Source: Brachybacterium sp. YJGR34
Lineage (GTDB): Bacteria; Actinomycetota; Actinomycetes; Actinomycetales; Dermabacteraceae
DNA: 64,000 bases
Assembly (NCBI RefSeq): GCF_003347015.1
Contig: NZ_PNFB01000017.1
Span: 30,498 to 94,497 of the forward strand
Direction: 5' to 3'
The position numbers were made by a program, and so were the translations under genes. Positions within the stretch are counted from its first letter, which is position 1. Each line of letters opens with the position of its first letter. The notes under the pieces are model-generated. The model worked only from the letters and a program-made list of their open reading frames with translations. It was not told where the DNA came from and ran no database searches. Positions 54,354-63,977 of this stretch are shown here, in pieces.

Positions 54354-55862
54354 ATGATCCAGCGCAGAAGTCTCCTCAAGGCCCTCCCCGCCGCGGCGGC
54401 GGGCGGTCTCGCCCTCTCCGCCTGCGGCGGCTCCGGCGACGGCGGTGGCTCCGGCGGGTCCACCGGGTCGCTGACCTGGATGTCGATGCTGCACACGCCC
54501 ACCACGCCGGCTCCCGACGGACCGATCATGGAGGCCCTGCGCGAGCACTCGGGCATCGACTTCGAGTTCCAGTGGGTGCCCGACGCCTCCAAGGAGGAGA
54601 AGATCAACTCGACGCTGGCCTCCGGGTCCGTCGCGGACATCAGCACCCTCAACCAGCTCGCGATGCCCTCGATCCGCGATGCCCTCACCTCGGGGCTGTT
54701 CTGGGAGGTCGAGGAGCTCCTCGCCGACTTCCCCAACCTCTCCGCGATCAACCCCGAGATCATCGAGGCCGCGAAGCTCGACGGCGTGCTCTACGGCGTG
54801 CCCTTCCAGAAGCCCATGGCGCGTTACGGCGTGCTGGTGCGCCAGGACTGGCTGGACCGCCTGGGGCTCGAGGTGCCCCACACCGTCGAGGATCTGGGCG
54901 AGGTCGCGAAGGCCTTCGCCGAGGACGACTCGACCGGCACCGGCGCGTCGGTCACCGGCTTCCTCGACCGCGAGGAGAGCTTCGGACTGGGCTTCCGCAC
55001 CCTCGCCGGGTACTTCGGCGCCGGCGACAGGTTCGAGCTCGACGATTCCTCCGGCCAGATCGTGCCCTCCGCCACGACCGATGCGTGGAAGGAGGCGATG
55101 GAGTGGTACCGCGGCGTCTACGAGGCGGGCGGCGTGAACCAGGAGTTCATCACCATGCAGAAGCAGAACCAGCAGCAGGCCATCGCTCAGGACAAGGGCG
55201 GCATCGTGGTGACCGGCCTGTTCGAGGCGAAGAACTACATGGCCCTGGCCGCGGAGATCAACCCCGACTCCGAGGTCCAGTGGACCCTCATCAACGACAT
55301 CACCCACGCGGACGTCCCCCGGCGCATCGTCTCGGACACGGGCGGCGGCATGGGCGGGCTGATGTCCTTCTCCACCCAGTCGCTCACCGGTGAGGAGGAC
55401 GTGCGCCGCGGCCTCGAGCTGATCGACAAGCTGCTCGACGAGCCGGCCTTCCGCCTCATGACCAACGGCGTCGAGGGCACGCACTACGAGCTCGACGAGG
55501 AGGAGGTGGTGACCATCATCGACCAGGCGCTGTGGGAGCAGGAGGTGCAGCCCTACTCCAGCTCACGCCCCTCCGACCAGGTCGCGATCTACAAGTCCTC
55601 CGACGACTACGCGAACCTCGCCAACGAGCTCATGGCCGAGAACGACGAGTACGCGGTGACGAACCCGGCGCAGTCCCTGACCTCGGAGACCTTCGATCGC
55701 TCCTGGGCCACCATCGAACAGAGCCTGAACGACGCCTACAACACCTACATGGCCGGACAGACCTCGATGGACGACTACGAGGCGGCCGTCGAGACCCTGC
55801 GCGGCCAGGGTCTCGACGACATCATCGCCGAGTACACCGAGGCCTACGACGCGGTGAACTGA
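54354..55862 (+). CDS. ABC transporter substrate-binding lipoprotein, LplA-like, copy 1
   Basis: 502 residues. Twin-Arg QRRSLLKAL and lipobox LSAC (Cys24), then a Gly/Ser linker and LTWMSMLHTPTTPAPDGP. The long (~500) size and partners fit LplA-type binding proteins for pectic oligosaccharides. ATG 54354 follows GAAAGG. The next gene is a close paralogue with the same length, the same signal start MIQRRSLL and shared internal blocks such as EFIT-QKQNQQQAIAQDKGG. Confidence 0.88.
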   Translation: MIQRRSLLKALPAAAAGGLALSACGGSGDGGGSGGSTGSLTWMSMLHTPTTPAPDGPIMEALREHSGIDFEFQWVPDASKEEKINSTLASGSVADISTLNQLAMPSIRDALTSGLFWEVEELLADFPNLSAINPEIIEAAKLDGVLYGVPFQKPMARYGVLVRQDWLDRLGLEVPHTVEDLGEVAKAFAEDDSTGTGASVTGFLDREESFGLGFRTLAGYFGAGDRFELDDSSGQIVPSATTDAWKEAMEWYRGVYEAGGVNQEFITMQKQNQQQAIAQDKGGIVVTGLFEAKNYMALAAEINPDSEVQWTLINDITHADVPRRIVSDTGGGMGGLMSFSTQSLTGEEDVRRGLELIDKLLDEPAFRLMTNGVEGTHYELDEEEVVTIIDQALWEQEVQPYSSSRPSDQVAIYKSSDDYANLANELMAENDEYAVTNPAQSLTSETFDRSWATIEQSLNDAYNTYMAGQTSMDDYEAAVETLRGQGLDDIIAEYTEAYDAVN

Positions 55863-55873
55863 CGCGCCCCGAG

Positions 55874-55898
55874 CCGACGGGCACCCCGTGCCCGTCGG
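55874..55898 (+). terminator. intercistronic hairpin between duplicated binding-protein genes
   Basis: Perfect 11-bp arms CCGACGGGCAC (55874-55884) and GTGCCCGTCGG (55888-55898), CCC loop, 12 bp past the first binding-protein stop. It may raise the level of the upstream message relative to the genes behind it. Confidence 0.6.
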
Positions 55899-55978
55899 TA
55901 CCGCCCCTCTCCTGATCCCCCGCTCCTGCACGGTCCCCTCCCCGGCCGACGACGGCCACCACCGAAAGGAAATCCAGG

Positions 55979-57493
55979 ATGATTCAGCGTAGAAGCCTCC
56001 TGACGTCCCTGCCCCTCGCCGCGGCCGGAGCCGCCGGCCTCGCCGCCTGCGGCTCCTCCGCAGGCAGCGGGGGATCCGGAGGATCCGGCGGGGACGCGAG
56101 CCCCCTGACCTGGATGTCGATCCTCCACACCCCCACCACGCCCTCGGCCGGCGGCACCGTCGAGGCGGGCCTGATCGAGAGCACCGGCACCTCCTTCGAG
56201 ATGCAGTGGGTCCCTGCCTCCTCCTGGGAGGAGAAGATCAACGCGGTGATCGCCTCCGGCGACATCGCGGACATCACCACCAACGTCTCCTGGAACCAGT
56301 CCGCGGTGCGCCAGGCGCTCAGCTCGGGCATGTTCTGGAAGGTCGACGATCTGCTGGGCGACTACCCGAACCTGGCGGGCATCAACCCCGCCACCCTCGA
56401 TGCGGGACGCATCGACGGCACGCTCTACGGCGTGCCGATGGTCAAGGAGGTGGCCCGCTACGGCGTGCTGGTGCGCCAGGACTGGCTGGACCGCCTGGGC
56501 CTCGAGGTCCCCCACACCATCGAGGAGCTCGAAGAGGTGGCGATCGCCTTTGCCGAGGGCGACCCCACCGGCACCGGCTCCGAGACCACCGGGTTCATCG
56601 ACCGCCAGGAGTCCTTCGGCGTCGGCTTCCGCTCGCTGAGCGGCTACTTCGGCGCCGGGGATCGCTTCCAGCTCGACGAGGCCTCCGGGAAGATCATCCC
56701 CGCCTACATCACCGACGAGTTCAAGGAGGCGATGGAGTGGTATGCCGGCGTCTACGCCAAGGGCGGCATCAACACGGAGTTCATCACCACCCAGAAGCAG
56801 AACCAGCAGCAGGCGATCGCCCAGGACAAGGGCGGCATCGTGGTGACGGGCCTGTTCGAGGCGAAGAACTACATCGCGCTCGCGGAGTCCATCAACCCCG
56901 ACACCGAGGTCGAGTGGACCCTCATCAACGACATCACCTACCAGGACGTCCCGCGACGGATCCTCTCGGACACCAACGGCGGCATGGGCGGGCTGTTCAG
57001 CTTCTCCACCCAGAGCCTGCCGGAGGAGGCCGACGTGCGCCGCGGTCTCGAGCTCATGAACGCCCTCCACGAGGAGCCGAACTTCCAGCTCATGACCAAC
57101 GGCGTGGAGGGCACCCACTTCGAGTTCACCGACGAGGACGCCCTCGAGATCATCGACCAGGCGCTGTGGGAGCAGGAGGTCCAGCCGTACAACGGCTCGC
57201 GCCCCAACTACGTCGTGGAGACCTACACGTCCACCGACGAGTACGTGAACCTGGCCAACCAGATGATGGCGGAGAACGAGGAGTTCGCCGTCACCAATCC
57301 GGCCCAGCAGCTGACCTCGCCCACGTACGACAGCTCGGCGTCCACCATCGAGCAGGCGCTGTCCGACACCTACTCCAAGGTGATCATGGGCCAGGCGACG
57401 ATGGCGGACTACGAGGCGACCATCGAGACCGTGCGCGGCCAGGGCCTCGACGACATCATCGCCGAGTACACCGAGGCCTACGACGCCCTCTGA
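55979..57493 (+). CDS. ABC transporter substrate-binding lipoprotein, LplA-like, copy 2
   Basis: 504 residues. Twin-Arg QRRSLLTSL, lipobox LAAC (Cys24), then LTWMSILHTPTTPSAGGT. It aligns with copy 1 over its whole length with few gaps. ATG 55979 follows GAAAGGAAATCCAGG. Tandem duplication is the simplest origin. The two may bind different pectic oligosaccharides and share the LplB/LplC channel. Confidence 0.88.
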   Translation: MIQRRSLLTSLPLAAAGAAGLAACGSSAGSGGSGGSGGDASPLTWMSILHTPTTPSAGGTVEAGLIESTGTSFEMQWVPASSWEEKINAVIASGDIADITTNVSWNQSAVRQALSSGMFWKVDDLLGDYPNLAGINPATLDAGRIDGTLYGVPMVKEVARYGVLVRQDWLDRLGLEVPHTIEELEEVAIAFAEGDPTGTGSETTGFIDRQESFGVGFRSLSGYFGAGDRFQLDEASGKIIPAYITDEFKEAMEWYAGVYAKGGINTEFITTQKQNQQQAIAQDKGGIVVTGLFEAKNYIALAESINPDTEVEWTLINDITYQDVPRRILSDTNGGMGGLFSFSTQSLPEEADVRRGLELMNALHEEPNFQLMTNGVEGTHFEFTDEDALEIIDQALWEQEVQPYNGSRPNYVVETYTSTDEYVNLANQMMAENEEFAVTNPAQQLTSPTYDSSASTIEQALSDTYSKVIMGQATMADYEATIETVRGQGLDDIIAEYTEAYDAL

Positions 57494-57603
57494 GCCCGTC
57501 GCGACGGGGCGGGTCGCTCCGGCCACCGGCCATGATCCGCCCCGTCGGCCCTCCCGTCCCCTCGGCGCACCGCTGCGCCCACCGCCGCCCGGAAAGGCAC
57601 CCC

Positions 57604-58890
57604 GTGACTCTCACCGACCAGACCTCCGGCCCGTCGGCCGCCCCCGCGGCGGCTGTCGATGACCTGGTCACCGCGCGCCTCCAGCAGGAGATCGACGAGG
57701 CCGCCGCGCGCGGCGGCGGCCTCGTGGCCGTCGGCCCCGGCGTCCACCGCACCGGCGCCCTGCGCCTGCGCTCCGGCATCGAGCTCCACCTCGAGGCGGG
57801 GGCCGTGCTGCAGTTCGTCCCCGATCCCGCCCTCTACCCGCCGGTCGCGGCGCGCTGGGAGGGCGTGGCCCGCCGCGTGCACTCGCCCTGCCTCTACGCC
57901 GAGGGCGAGGAGAACGTGGCGATCACGGGCCTGGGCACGATCGACGGCGGCGGGGCGTTCTGGTGGGAGCACCGCGACGAGCTGGAGCTTCCCCGCCCCA
58001 CTCTGGTGGGCCTGCACGGATGCACCCGCGTGGTGCTGCGGGACGTCGTGCTGCGCAACTCGCCCGCCTGGACGGTGCACCCGGCGCTGTGCGAGGACGT
58101 CTCGATCTCCGGGCTGCGGATCCACAACCCCGCGGACTCCCCGAACACCGACGGCATCGACCCCGAGTCCTGCCGGGGCGTGCGCATCAGCGACTGCCAC
58201 ATCGACGTGGGCGATGACTGCATCGCGATCAAGGCGGGCACCGAGCGGACTGAGGAGCGTGTGCCCTGCGAGAACATCACCATCACGAACTGCACCATGG
58301 TCCACGGTCACGGCGGCGTGGTGCTGGGCAGCGAGATGGCCGGCGGGGTGCGCAACGTCGTGATCACGGCGTGCGTCTTCCGCGGCACGGACCGCGGCAT
58401 CCGGGTCAAGACCCGCCGCGGCCGCGGCGGGCTGATCGAGAACGTCCGCGTCACCGGCATCGTCATGGAGGATGTGCTGAGCCCTTTCACCGTCAACTCC
58501 TTCTACCACTGCGGCCCCGAGGGGAAGCTGCCGCACGTCGGCGACCGCAGTGCGCGGGCCGTCGACGAGGGCACCCCGCGGATCCGCGGCCTCCACCTCT
58601 CCCACATCACGGCGACGGGCGTGCGCGCGAGCGCCGCGCACCTCTTCGGACTGCCCGAGGCGCCGCTGACGGACGTCTCCCTGCACGACGTTGCGGTGAC
58701 CTTCGCCGAGGACCCCGTCCCCGGCGCCCCGGAGATGGCCGACGGCGTGGACCCCGTGGCCGGCGAGGGCCTGCGGCTCGGCTTCGTCCACGACGCGCGG
58801 CTGTCCGGGGTGCGCGTGCACGGTGCCCGCGGGGAGGACCTCCTGCTCGAGCAGTGCGAGCGGGTCTCCCGCGAGGTGGCGGGGCGATGA
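57604..58890 (+). CDS. GH28 polygalacturonase-family glycosidase
   Basis: 428 residues, no signal peptide, so it likely acts on imported oligogalacturonides. Right-handed beta-helix with catalytic Asp183 (SPNTDGID), Asp204-Asp205 (VGDDCIAIK), His236 (HGHGG) and the substrate-binding Arg267-Lys269 (IRVKT). The GTG start at 57604 follows GGAAAGG; the first ~20 residues are Ala/Thr-rich. Exo-polygalacturonase or rhamnogalacturonan hydrolase are both possible. Its stop overlaps the small membrane protein start. Confidence 0.9.
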   Translation: MTLTDQTSGPSAAPAAAVDDLVTARLQQEIDEAAARGGGLVAVGPGVHRTGALRLRSGIELHLEAGAVLQFVPDPALYPPVAARWEGVARRVHSPCLYAEGEENVAITGLGTIDGGGAFWWEHRDELELPRPTLVGLHGCTRVVLRDVVLRNSPAWTVHPALCEDVSISGLRIHNPADSPNTDGIDPESCRGVRISDCHIDVGDDCIAIKAGTERTEERVPCENITITNCTMVHGHGGVVLGSEMAGGVRNVVITACVFRGTDRGIRVKTRRGRGGLIENVRVTGIVMEDVLSPFTVNSFYHCGPEGKLPHVGDRSARAVDEGTPRIRGLHLSHITATGVRASAAHLFGLPEAPLTDVSLHDVAVTFAEDPVPGAPEMADGVDPVAGEGLRLGFVHDARLSGVRVHGARGEDLLLEQCERVSREVAGR

Positions 58891-59366
58891 GCACGATGAC
58901 TCAGCCCCCCGTCGCTCCCGGCGCCTCCCGCCCTGCGAAGCCCCCGCGCAGGAGGCGACGCGCGGAGCTGATCCTCGTGGCCCTGGGCCTGCTGCTGTCG
59001 ATCCTCTCGATGGGCGGCTTCACCCTGGTCATGAACGAGATCGACACCGCCACCTTCGAGGAGGTGGTGATGCCGGCGCTGGTGGGCGGCAGCGCGGAGG
59101 TGTCCGTCGCCCAGGCCGAGGAGATGGCCCGGACCCTCGCGGCCTGGTTCGGCGTCTCCCTGGTGGTGATGCTGCTGCTGAGCGCGGCCGGCATCGCCAC
59201 CGCTCGCAGCCGCCCGCACCGGCGCACCGCCGGCTGGTGGTTCCTCGCCGCGGGGCTGGTGTGCCTGCTGGGCAGCCAGCTGATCCTGTTCCCGATCGCC
59301 TTCCTGTTCTTCCTCGCCGCAGGGCTGTTCGTCCTGCGCCCGACCCCCGAGCGGAGCCCTCGATGA
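58887..59366 (+). CDS. small membrane protein of unknown function
   Basis: 159 residues. A basic, Pro-rich N-terminus (to ~25) is followed by predicted helices near 28-48, 86-106, 116-132 and 135-150; the segment 49-85 would be outside. I do not recognise the family with certainty; the layout resembles DUF4064-type proteins. It overlaps GH28 upstream and the LplC gene downstream, both by ATGA, so it is made together with them and may assist the importer or envelope. Confidence 0.65.
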   Translation: MSTMTQPPVAPGASRPAKPPRRRRRAELILVALGLLLSILSMGGFTLVMNEIDTATFEEVVMPALVGGSAEVSVAQAEEMARTLAAWFGVSLVVMLLLSAAGIATARSRPHRRTAGWWFLAAGLVCLLGSQLILFPIAFLFFLAAGLFVLRPTPERSPR

Positions 59367-60337
59367 CCCTCGCCAACACCCCCAAGTCGGTCCCGCCCGA
59401 CCTCGCGGACGATCTCACCGAGCCCACGCTGGGCAGCACCATGAAGAAGCTGCAGGCGCGGAAGAAGGGACGGCCGCGCAGCACGGGCCAGAAGGTCTTC
59501 GCGGTGTTCAACGGGATCATCCTGACCGGCTTCGCGCTGATGTGCCTGATCCCCTTCATCCACATCATCGGCAGCTCCTTCGCCACCCCCGGGGAGCTCG
59601 CGACGCGGAACTTCGTCCTCATCCCGAGGGAGTGGACGACCGCGGCCTACCAGTACATCCTCTCCACCCCCACGATCTTCCGCGCCATGGGCATCTCGGT
59701 GTTCGTGACGGTGGTGGGCACCTTCGTCAGCCTCGTGCTGACCTCGATGATGGCCTATGCGCTCTCCAAGCCGCAGCTGCCCGGCCGTCGCTACATCAAC
59801 TTCCTGGTCATCTTCACCATGCTGTTCAGCGGCGGCATGATCCCCACCTTCATCGTGGTCACGAAGCTGGGCCTGGTGGACTCGCTGTGGTCGCTGATCC
59901 TCCCGGTCGCGGTCAACGCCTTCAACCTCGTCATCATGCGCAACTTCTTCCAGGGCATCCCGGCCAGCCTCGAGGAGGCCTCGCGGATCGACGGCTGCTC
60001 CGAGGTGGGCGTGTTCGCCCGCGTCGTGCTGCCGCTGTCGCTGGCCTCGATCGCGACCATCGGGCTGTTCTACGCGGTGACCTACTGGAACACCTACATG
60101 CACGCCGTGCTGTACATCAACGACTCCTCGAAGTGGCCCATCCAGGTGCTGCTGCGCCAGGTGGTCATCGTCTCCAGCGGCATGAACGCGGACACCAGCG
60201 TGGTGGACGTGGTGCCGCCCGCGCAGTCGGTGAAGATGGCCGTGATCGCGGTGGCCACCCTGCCCATGCTCGCGATCTACCCCTTCGTCCAGCGCTTCTT
60301 CGTCAAGGGCGCCATGATCGGCTCGGTCAAGGGCTGA
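59363..60337 (+). CDS. carbohydrate ABC transporter, permease (LplC type)
   Basis: 324 residues. Polar N-terminus of ~45 residues then six predicted helices, EAA loop EEASRIDGCSEVGVFARVV, and the C-terminal YPFVQRFFVKGAMIGSVKG that defines LplC/YtcP proteins. Works with the LplB permease at 52559 and the two binding proteins. Starts in the preceding stop codon. Confidence 0.92.
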   Translation: MTLANTPKSVPPDLADDLTEPTLGSTMKKLQARKKGRPRSTGQKVFAVFNGIILTGFALMCLIPFIHIIGSSFATPGELATRNFVLIPREWTTAAYQYILSTPTIFRAMGISVFVTVVGTFVSLVLTSMMAYALSKPQLPGRRYINFLVIFTMLFSGGMIPTFIVVTKLGLVDSLWSLILPVAVNAFNLVIMRNFFQGIPASLEEASRIDGCSEVGVFARVVLPLSLASIATIGLFYAVTYWNTYMHAVLYINDSSKWPIQVLLRQVVIVSSGMNADTSVVDVVPPAQSVKMAVIAVATLPMLAIYPFVQRFFVKGAMIGSVKG

Positions 60338-60384
60338 TCGGACCCACCCCATCCCCCCCCAGGACCAACAGATCAAGGATGATC

Positions 60385-62445
60385 ATGCGTTCGATCCCCC
60401 GTCGTCATGTCCTCTCCGGCGCCGTGGTGGGCGGTGCGGCCCTCGCGGCCGGATCCGCCGTGCCCGCGACGGCCGCACCGCCGGCCGATCCCTCCGACCT
60501 CGACGCGCAGGCGGAGGATCTGCTGCGCCGCCTGCGGGTGCCGAAGGGCCCGGCCACCGCCGACGGTCCGGTCTGGTCCCCGCTGGCCACCGGCTTCGCG
60601 GGTGTCCCGGACGAGGCGCTGCCGCACGGCGCCGTCGGCGGGCTGGGCGGCGAGATCGTCACCGTGAGCACCTCGGAGCAGCTGGCCGCCGCGATCGTCC
60701 GGCGCGAGCCGACGGTCGTGCTGGTGGACGGCAGCATCACGATCGAGCCCTTCGGCACCACGCTGCCCGTCTCCTCGCACACCACCATCGCCGGCATCGG
60801 CCGCACCGCGGAGATCGTCGGCGGCGGATTCCAGCTCGAGCAGGTCAGCAATGTCGTCTTCCGCAACCTCACGCTGCGCGACTCCTACCTGGCGGGGGAC
60901 TGGGACGGTAAGGACAACGACGTCGACGGCATCCGCGTGGACACCTCCGATCACGTGTGGATCGACCACTGCGAGTTCGTGCGCCTGGGCGACGGGCAGG
61001 TGGATCTGCGCAAGAACTCCACGGCGCTGACCGTCTCCTGGTCGATCTTCCGCGACCACAACAAGTCCCTCGGCGTGGGCTGGACCGATGACGTGGTCAC
61101 CACCCTGACCGTGCATCACACCGCCTTCTGGAACACCTACCAGCGCAACGGCAGCATCGACAACGTCGCCGCCGGTCACCTCTACAACAACCACCTGCAC
61201 GGGCAGGCGCACTACGGCACCATGTCCCGCGGCGCGTCCCAGCTGCTGGTGGAGGCCAGCGTCTACGAGGAGGGCGAGGACGCGATCGTCGCCAAGGACG
61301 AGGCCTCGCGCGTCGACTCCCGCGGCAATCGCTTCCACGGCATCCGCGGTCGCAAGGACCACACCGGCGCCACCTTCGAGGCGAGCGACCACTACTCCTA
61401 TGCCGCGGACCCCGTCGACGAGGTGCCGGCCCTGCTCGCCGAGCACGCCGGCCCGCACGCCCGCCGGGAGAAGGTGGGCCGGCGCGTGCGCGTCGCCCTC
61501 GACGGCAGCGGTGAGTTCGCGAGCGTCTCCGCGGCCGTCGGCGCCACCTCCCGCAGCTCGCACCCGGTGGAGATCGTCGTCGCCCCCGGCGAGTACCGCG
61601 AGATCGTGCGCGTGTGGTCCACGGTCCCGGCCGGATCCGTGCTGCGCGGCGAGACCGGGGACGCGGCGGACGTCACGATCACCTACGACCTCGCCAACGG
61701 CAGCGAGAAGTTCTACGGCGGCAGCTTCGGCCGCACCGGCGGCTGCACCCTCGCCGTGCTCGCCGACGCCTTCACGCTGGCGGACCTCACCCTGGTCAAC
61801 GCCTACGACGAGCAGGAGCACGGCAACAGCCAGGCCCTCGCTCTGCGCACCGTCGCGGACCGCGTGGTGCTGGACGGTCTGCACCTGGTGGGCAACCAGG
61901 ACACCTTCCTCGCCGAGACCCCGAACTGGGAGACGAGCTGCCGCGTGTACACCGTCGGCTCCGTCATCGAGGGCGACGTCGACTTCGTCTACGGCAACGC
62001 GACCATGGTGGTGGAGGACTCCGAGATCCGCTGCCTGGACCGCGGCTCGGACTCCAACAACGGCTACGTCTGCGCGCCCAGCACCGCGACCGGGAACCTC
62101 GGCTTCCTGTTCACCGGCTGCACCTTCACCGCCGAGCCCGGGATGGCGGAGGAGAGCTTCCACCTGGGACGGCCCTGGCACCCCAGCAGCCACCCGGACG
62201 TGTCGCCCTCGGCCGTCATCCGCGACTCCCACCTGGGCGCGCACGTGCGCACCCCCGCCTGGAGCGACATGGGCGGCTGGCCCTGGGAGGAGGACTTCCT
62301 GCGGGAGCGGGACAACACCGGCCCCGGTGCGGTCCCCGCGGGCGGCGACACCACCGGTCGCCCGCAGCTCACCGACGAGGAGGCCGCGCTCCACACCCGC
62401 GAGACGTACCTGACCGGCGCCGACGACTGGGCGCCCTGGGCGTGA
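60385..62445 (+). CDS. secreted PL1 pectate lyase - CE8 pectin methylesterase fusion
   Basis: 686 residues. Tat-type signal (PRRHVLSGAV) with cleavage near ATAA (residue 31). Residues ~40-360 are a PL1 beta-helix: WDGKDNDVDGIRVDTSDHVWIDHCEF and HHTAFWNTYQRNG with the probable catalytic Arg254. Residues ~367-686 are a CE8 methylesterase: NQDTF with Gln505/Asp506, nucleophile Asp533 (DVDFVYGN) and Arg596 (LGRPW). One chain thus demethylates pectin and cuts the product. ATG 60385 has AAGG 6 bp upstream; ATG 60379 abuts that site and is rejected. It follows LplC by 47 bp. Confidence 0.9.
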   Translation: MRSIPRRHVLSGAVVGGAALAAGSAVPATAAPPADPSDLDAQAEDLLRRLRVPKGPATADGPVWSPLATGFAGVPDEALPHGAVGGLGGEIVTVSTSEQLAAAIVRREPTVVLVDGSITIEPFGTTLPVSSHTTIAGIGRTAEIVGGGFQLEQVSNVVFRNLTLRDSYLAGDWDGKDNDVDGIRVDTSDHVWIDHCEFVRLGDGQVDLRKNSTALTVSWSIFRDHNKSLGVGWTDDVVTTLTVHHTAFWNTYQRNGSIDNVAAGHLYNNHLHGQAHYGTMSRGASQLLVEASVYEEGEDAIVAKDEASRVDSRGNRFHGIRGRKDHTGATFEASDHYSYAADPVDEVPALLAEHAGPHARREKVGRRVRVALDGSGEFASVSAAVGATSRSSHPVEIVVAPGEYREIVRVWSTVPAGSVLRGETGDAADVTITYDLANGSEKFYGGSFGRTGGCTLAVLADAFTLADLTLVNAYDEQEHGNSQALALRTVADRVVLDGLHLVGNQDTFLAETPNWETSCRVYTVGSVIEGDVDFVYGNATMVVEDSEIRCLDRGSDSNNGYVCAPSTATGNLGFLFTGCTFTAEPGMAEESFHLGRPWHPSSHPDVSPSAVIRDSHLGAHVRTPAWSDMGGWPWEEDFLRERDNTGPGAVPAGGDTTGRPQLTDEEAALHTRETYLTGADDWAPWA

Positions 62446-62465
62446 GAGAGAGGACGGAGACCACC

Positions 62466-63977
62466 ATGAGCACCGCACACCACCGCCCCGCCCCGCTGTC
62501 CCGCCGCCGCCTCGGCGCCCTGCTCGGCGCCGCCGCCGGCGGGGCCGCGCTCGCCGGGACCGCCGCCCCGGCCCTCGCCGCCCCCGCCGCCGGGGACGTC
62601 CCCGCGCAGGCGGAGGACCTGCTGCGCCGCCTGCGCGTGCCCACCGGTCCGTCCACGGCCGACGGTCCCGTCTGGGCACCGCTCGCGACCGGCTTCGCGG
62701 GCGTGCCCGGCGACGAACTGCCGCACGGCACCGTCGGCGGGCTCGGCGGCCGTGTCGTCACCGCCACCACGGCCGAGGAGTTCACGGCGGCCGTCGGCAC
62801 CGAGGAACCGACGATCGTGCTGGTCCCCGGCACGCTCACCCTCCCGTTCGGCACCATGGTCGACGTCGCCTCGCACACCACGATCGCCGGTGCGGGCCGC
62901 GGCGCGGAGATCGTCGGCGGCGGGCTGCGCCTGCCCTCGGTGCGCAATGTCGTGATCCGCAACCTCACGATGCGCGACTCCTTCCTGCCCGGGGACTGGG
63001 ACGGGAAGGACAACGATCACGACGGCATCCGCGTGGACACCTCGGACCACGTGTGGATCGACCACTGCGAGTTCCTCCGCCTGGGCGACGGGCAGGTGGA
63101 CATCCGCAAGGACTCCACGCACGTCACCGTCTCCTGGTCGATCTTCCGCGACCACAACAAGACCCTCGGCGTGGGCTGGACCGACAACGCGGTCACGACG
63201 CTGACCGTCCATCACACCCGCTTCTCCAACACGCATCAGCGCAACGGCAGCATCGACCAGGTGGCCGCCGGGCACATGTACGACAACTGGCACGCGGGGC
63301 ACTCCTCCTACGGGATGAGCGCGCGCGGCGCCGGGCAGGTGCTGGTGGAGAACTCCGTCTTCCAGCACGTGCGCAACCCGCTGATCCAGTCCGATCCGGA
63401 ATCGGAGATCCACCAGACCGGCTGCGTGTTCGAGGGCACCTGGGGGAGCCATGACGACACCGGGGAGACCATCGATCCGGCGGACTTCTACGCCCATGCG
63501 GCGGATCCGACGGACCAGGTGATCCCCCTGCTCACGCGGCACGCCGGACCGCACGCGCGCACCGAGCGGGCGCCGCGGACGGTGCGTGTGGCCCAGGACG
63601 GCTCCGGCGACGTGGCCTCGATCCATGCCGCGATCGGCACCGCCTGGCGCAGCCCCCACCCGGTGGAGATCGTCGTCGCCCCCGGCACCTACCGTGAGGT
63701 GCCGACGATCTGGCCGGGTCTGGACGGCCTGGTGATCCGCGGCGAGAGCGGCGAGGCCGCGGAGGTCGTGCTCACCTACGACAAGCGCACCACCGACTGG
63801 GCGAGCCTCACCGTGCTCTCCTCCGAGGTGACCCTGCGGTCCCTCACCGTGGAGAACACCTACCCCGCCGATCCCGGCAGCGGGGAGGCCGCCGCGATCC
63901 GGCACCTCGACGACACCCTCGCCCTTGAGGACGTCGAGCTGCGCGGGGACCTCGTCCTCGGCGACCCCCGCCGCTGA
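62466..63977 (+). CDS. secreted PL1 pectate lyase with truncated CE8 domain
   Basis: 503 residues, a tandem paralogue of the fusion enzyme. Tat signal SRRRLGALLG, cleavage near ALAA (residue 39). The PL1 domain is complete and very similar (GDWDGKDNDHDGIRVDTSDH, VWIDHCEF, HHTRFSNTHQRNG). After it the CE8 similarity starts (RVAQDGSGDVASIHAAIG) but ends at a TGA after ~140 residues; the motifs QDTF, DFVYG and LGRPW are absent, so it cannot have methylesterase activity. The stop is inside the window, 23 bp before its end, so the shortening is real in this sequence. It keeps pectate lyase function, with the remnant perhaps binding substrate. Confidence 0.87.
   Translation: MSTAHHRPAPLSRRRLGALLGAAAGGAALAGTAAPALAAPAAGDVPAQAEDLLRRLRVPTGPSTADGPVWAPLATGFAGVPGDELPHGTVGGLGGRVVTATTAEEFTAAVGTEEPTIVLVPGTLTLPFGTMVDVASHTTIAGAGRGAEIVGGGLRLPSVRNVVIRNLTMRDSFLPGDWDGKDNDHDGIRVDTSDHVWIDHCEFLRLGDGQVDIRKDSTHVTVSWSIFRDHNKTLGVGWTDNAVTTLTVHHTRFSNTHQRNGSIDQVAAGHMYDNWHAGHSSYGMSARGAGQVLVENSVFQHVRNPLIQSDPESEIHQTGCVFEGTWGSHDDTGETIDPADFYAHAADPTDQVIPLLTRHAGPHARTERAPRTVRVAQDGSGDVASIHAAIGTAWRSPHPVEIVVAPGTYREVPTIWPGLDGLVIRGESGEAAEVVLTYDKRTTDWASLTVLSSEVTLRSLTVENTYPADPGSGEAAAIRHLDDTLALEDVELRGDLVLGDPRR

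Noticed and set aside
62466..63977. Second PL1 gene thought to be cut by the window end
   Set aside because: A TGA at 63975-63977 ends the frame before the window edge, so the CE8 loss is in the gene itself.
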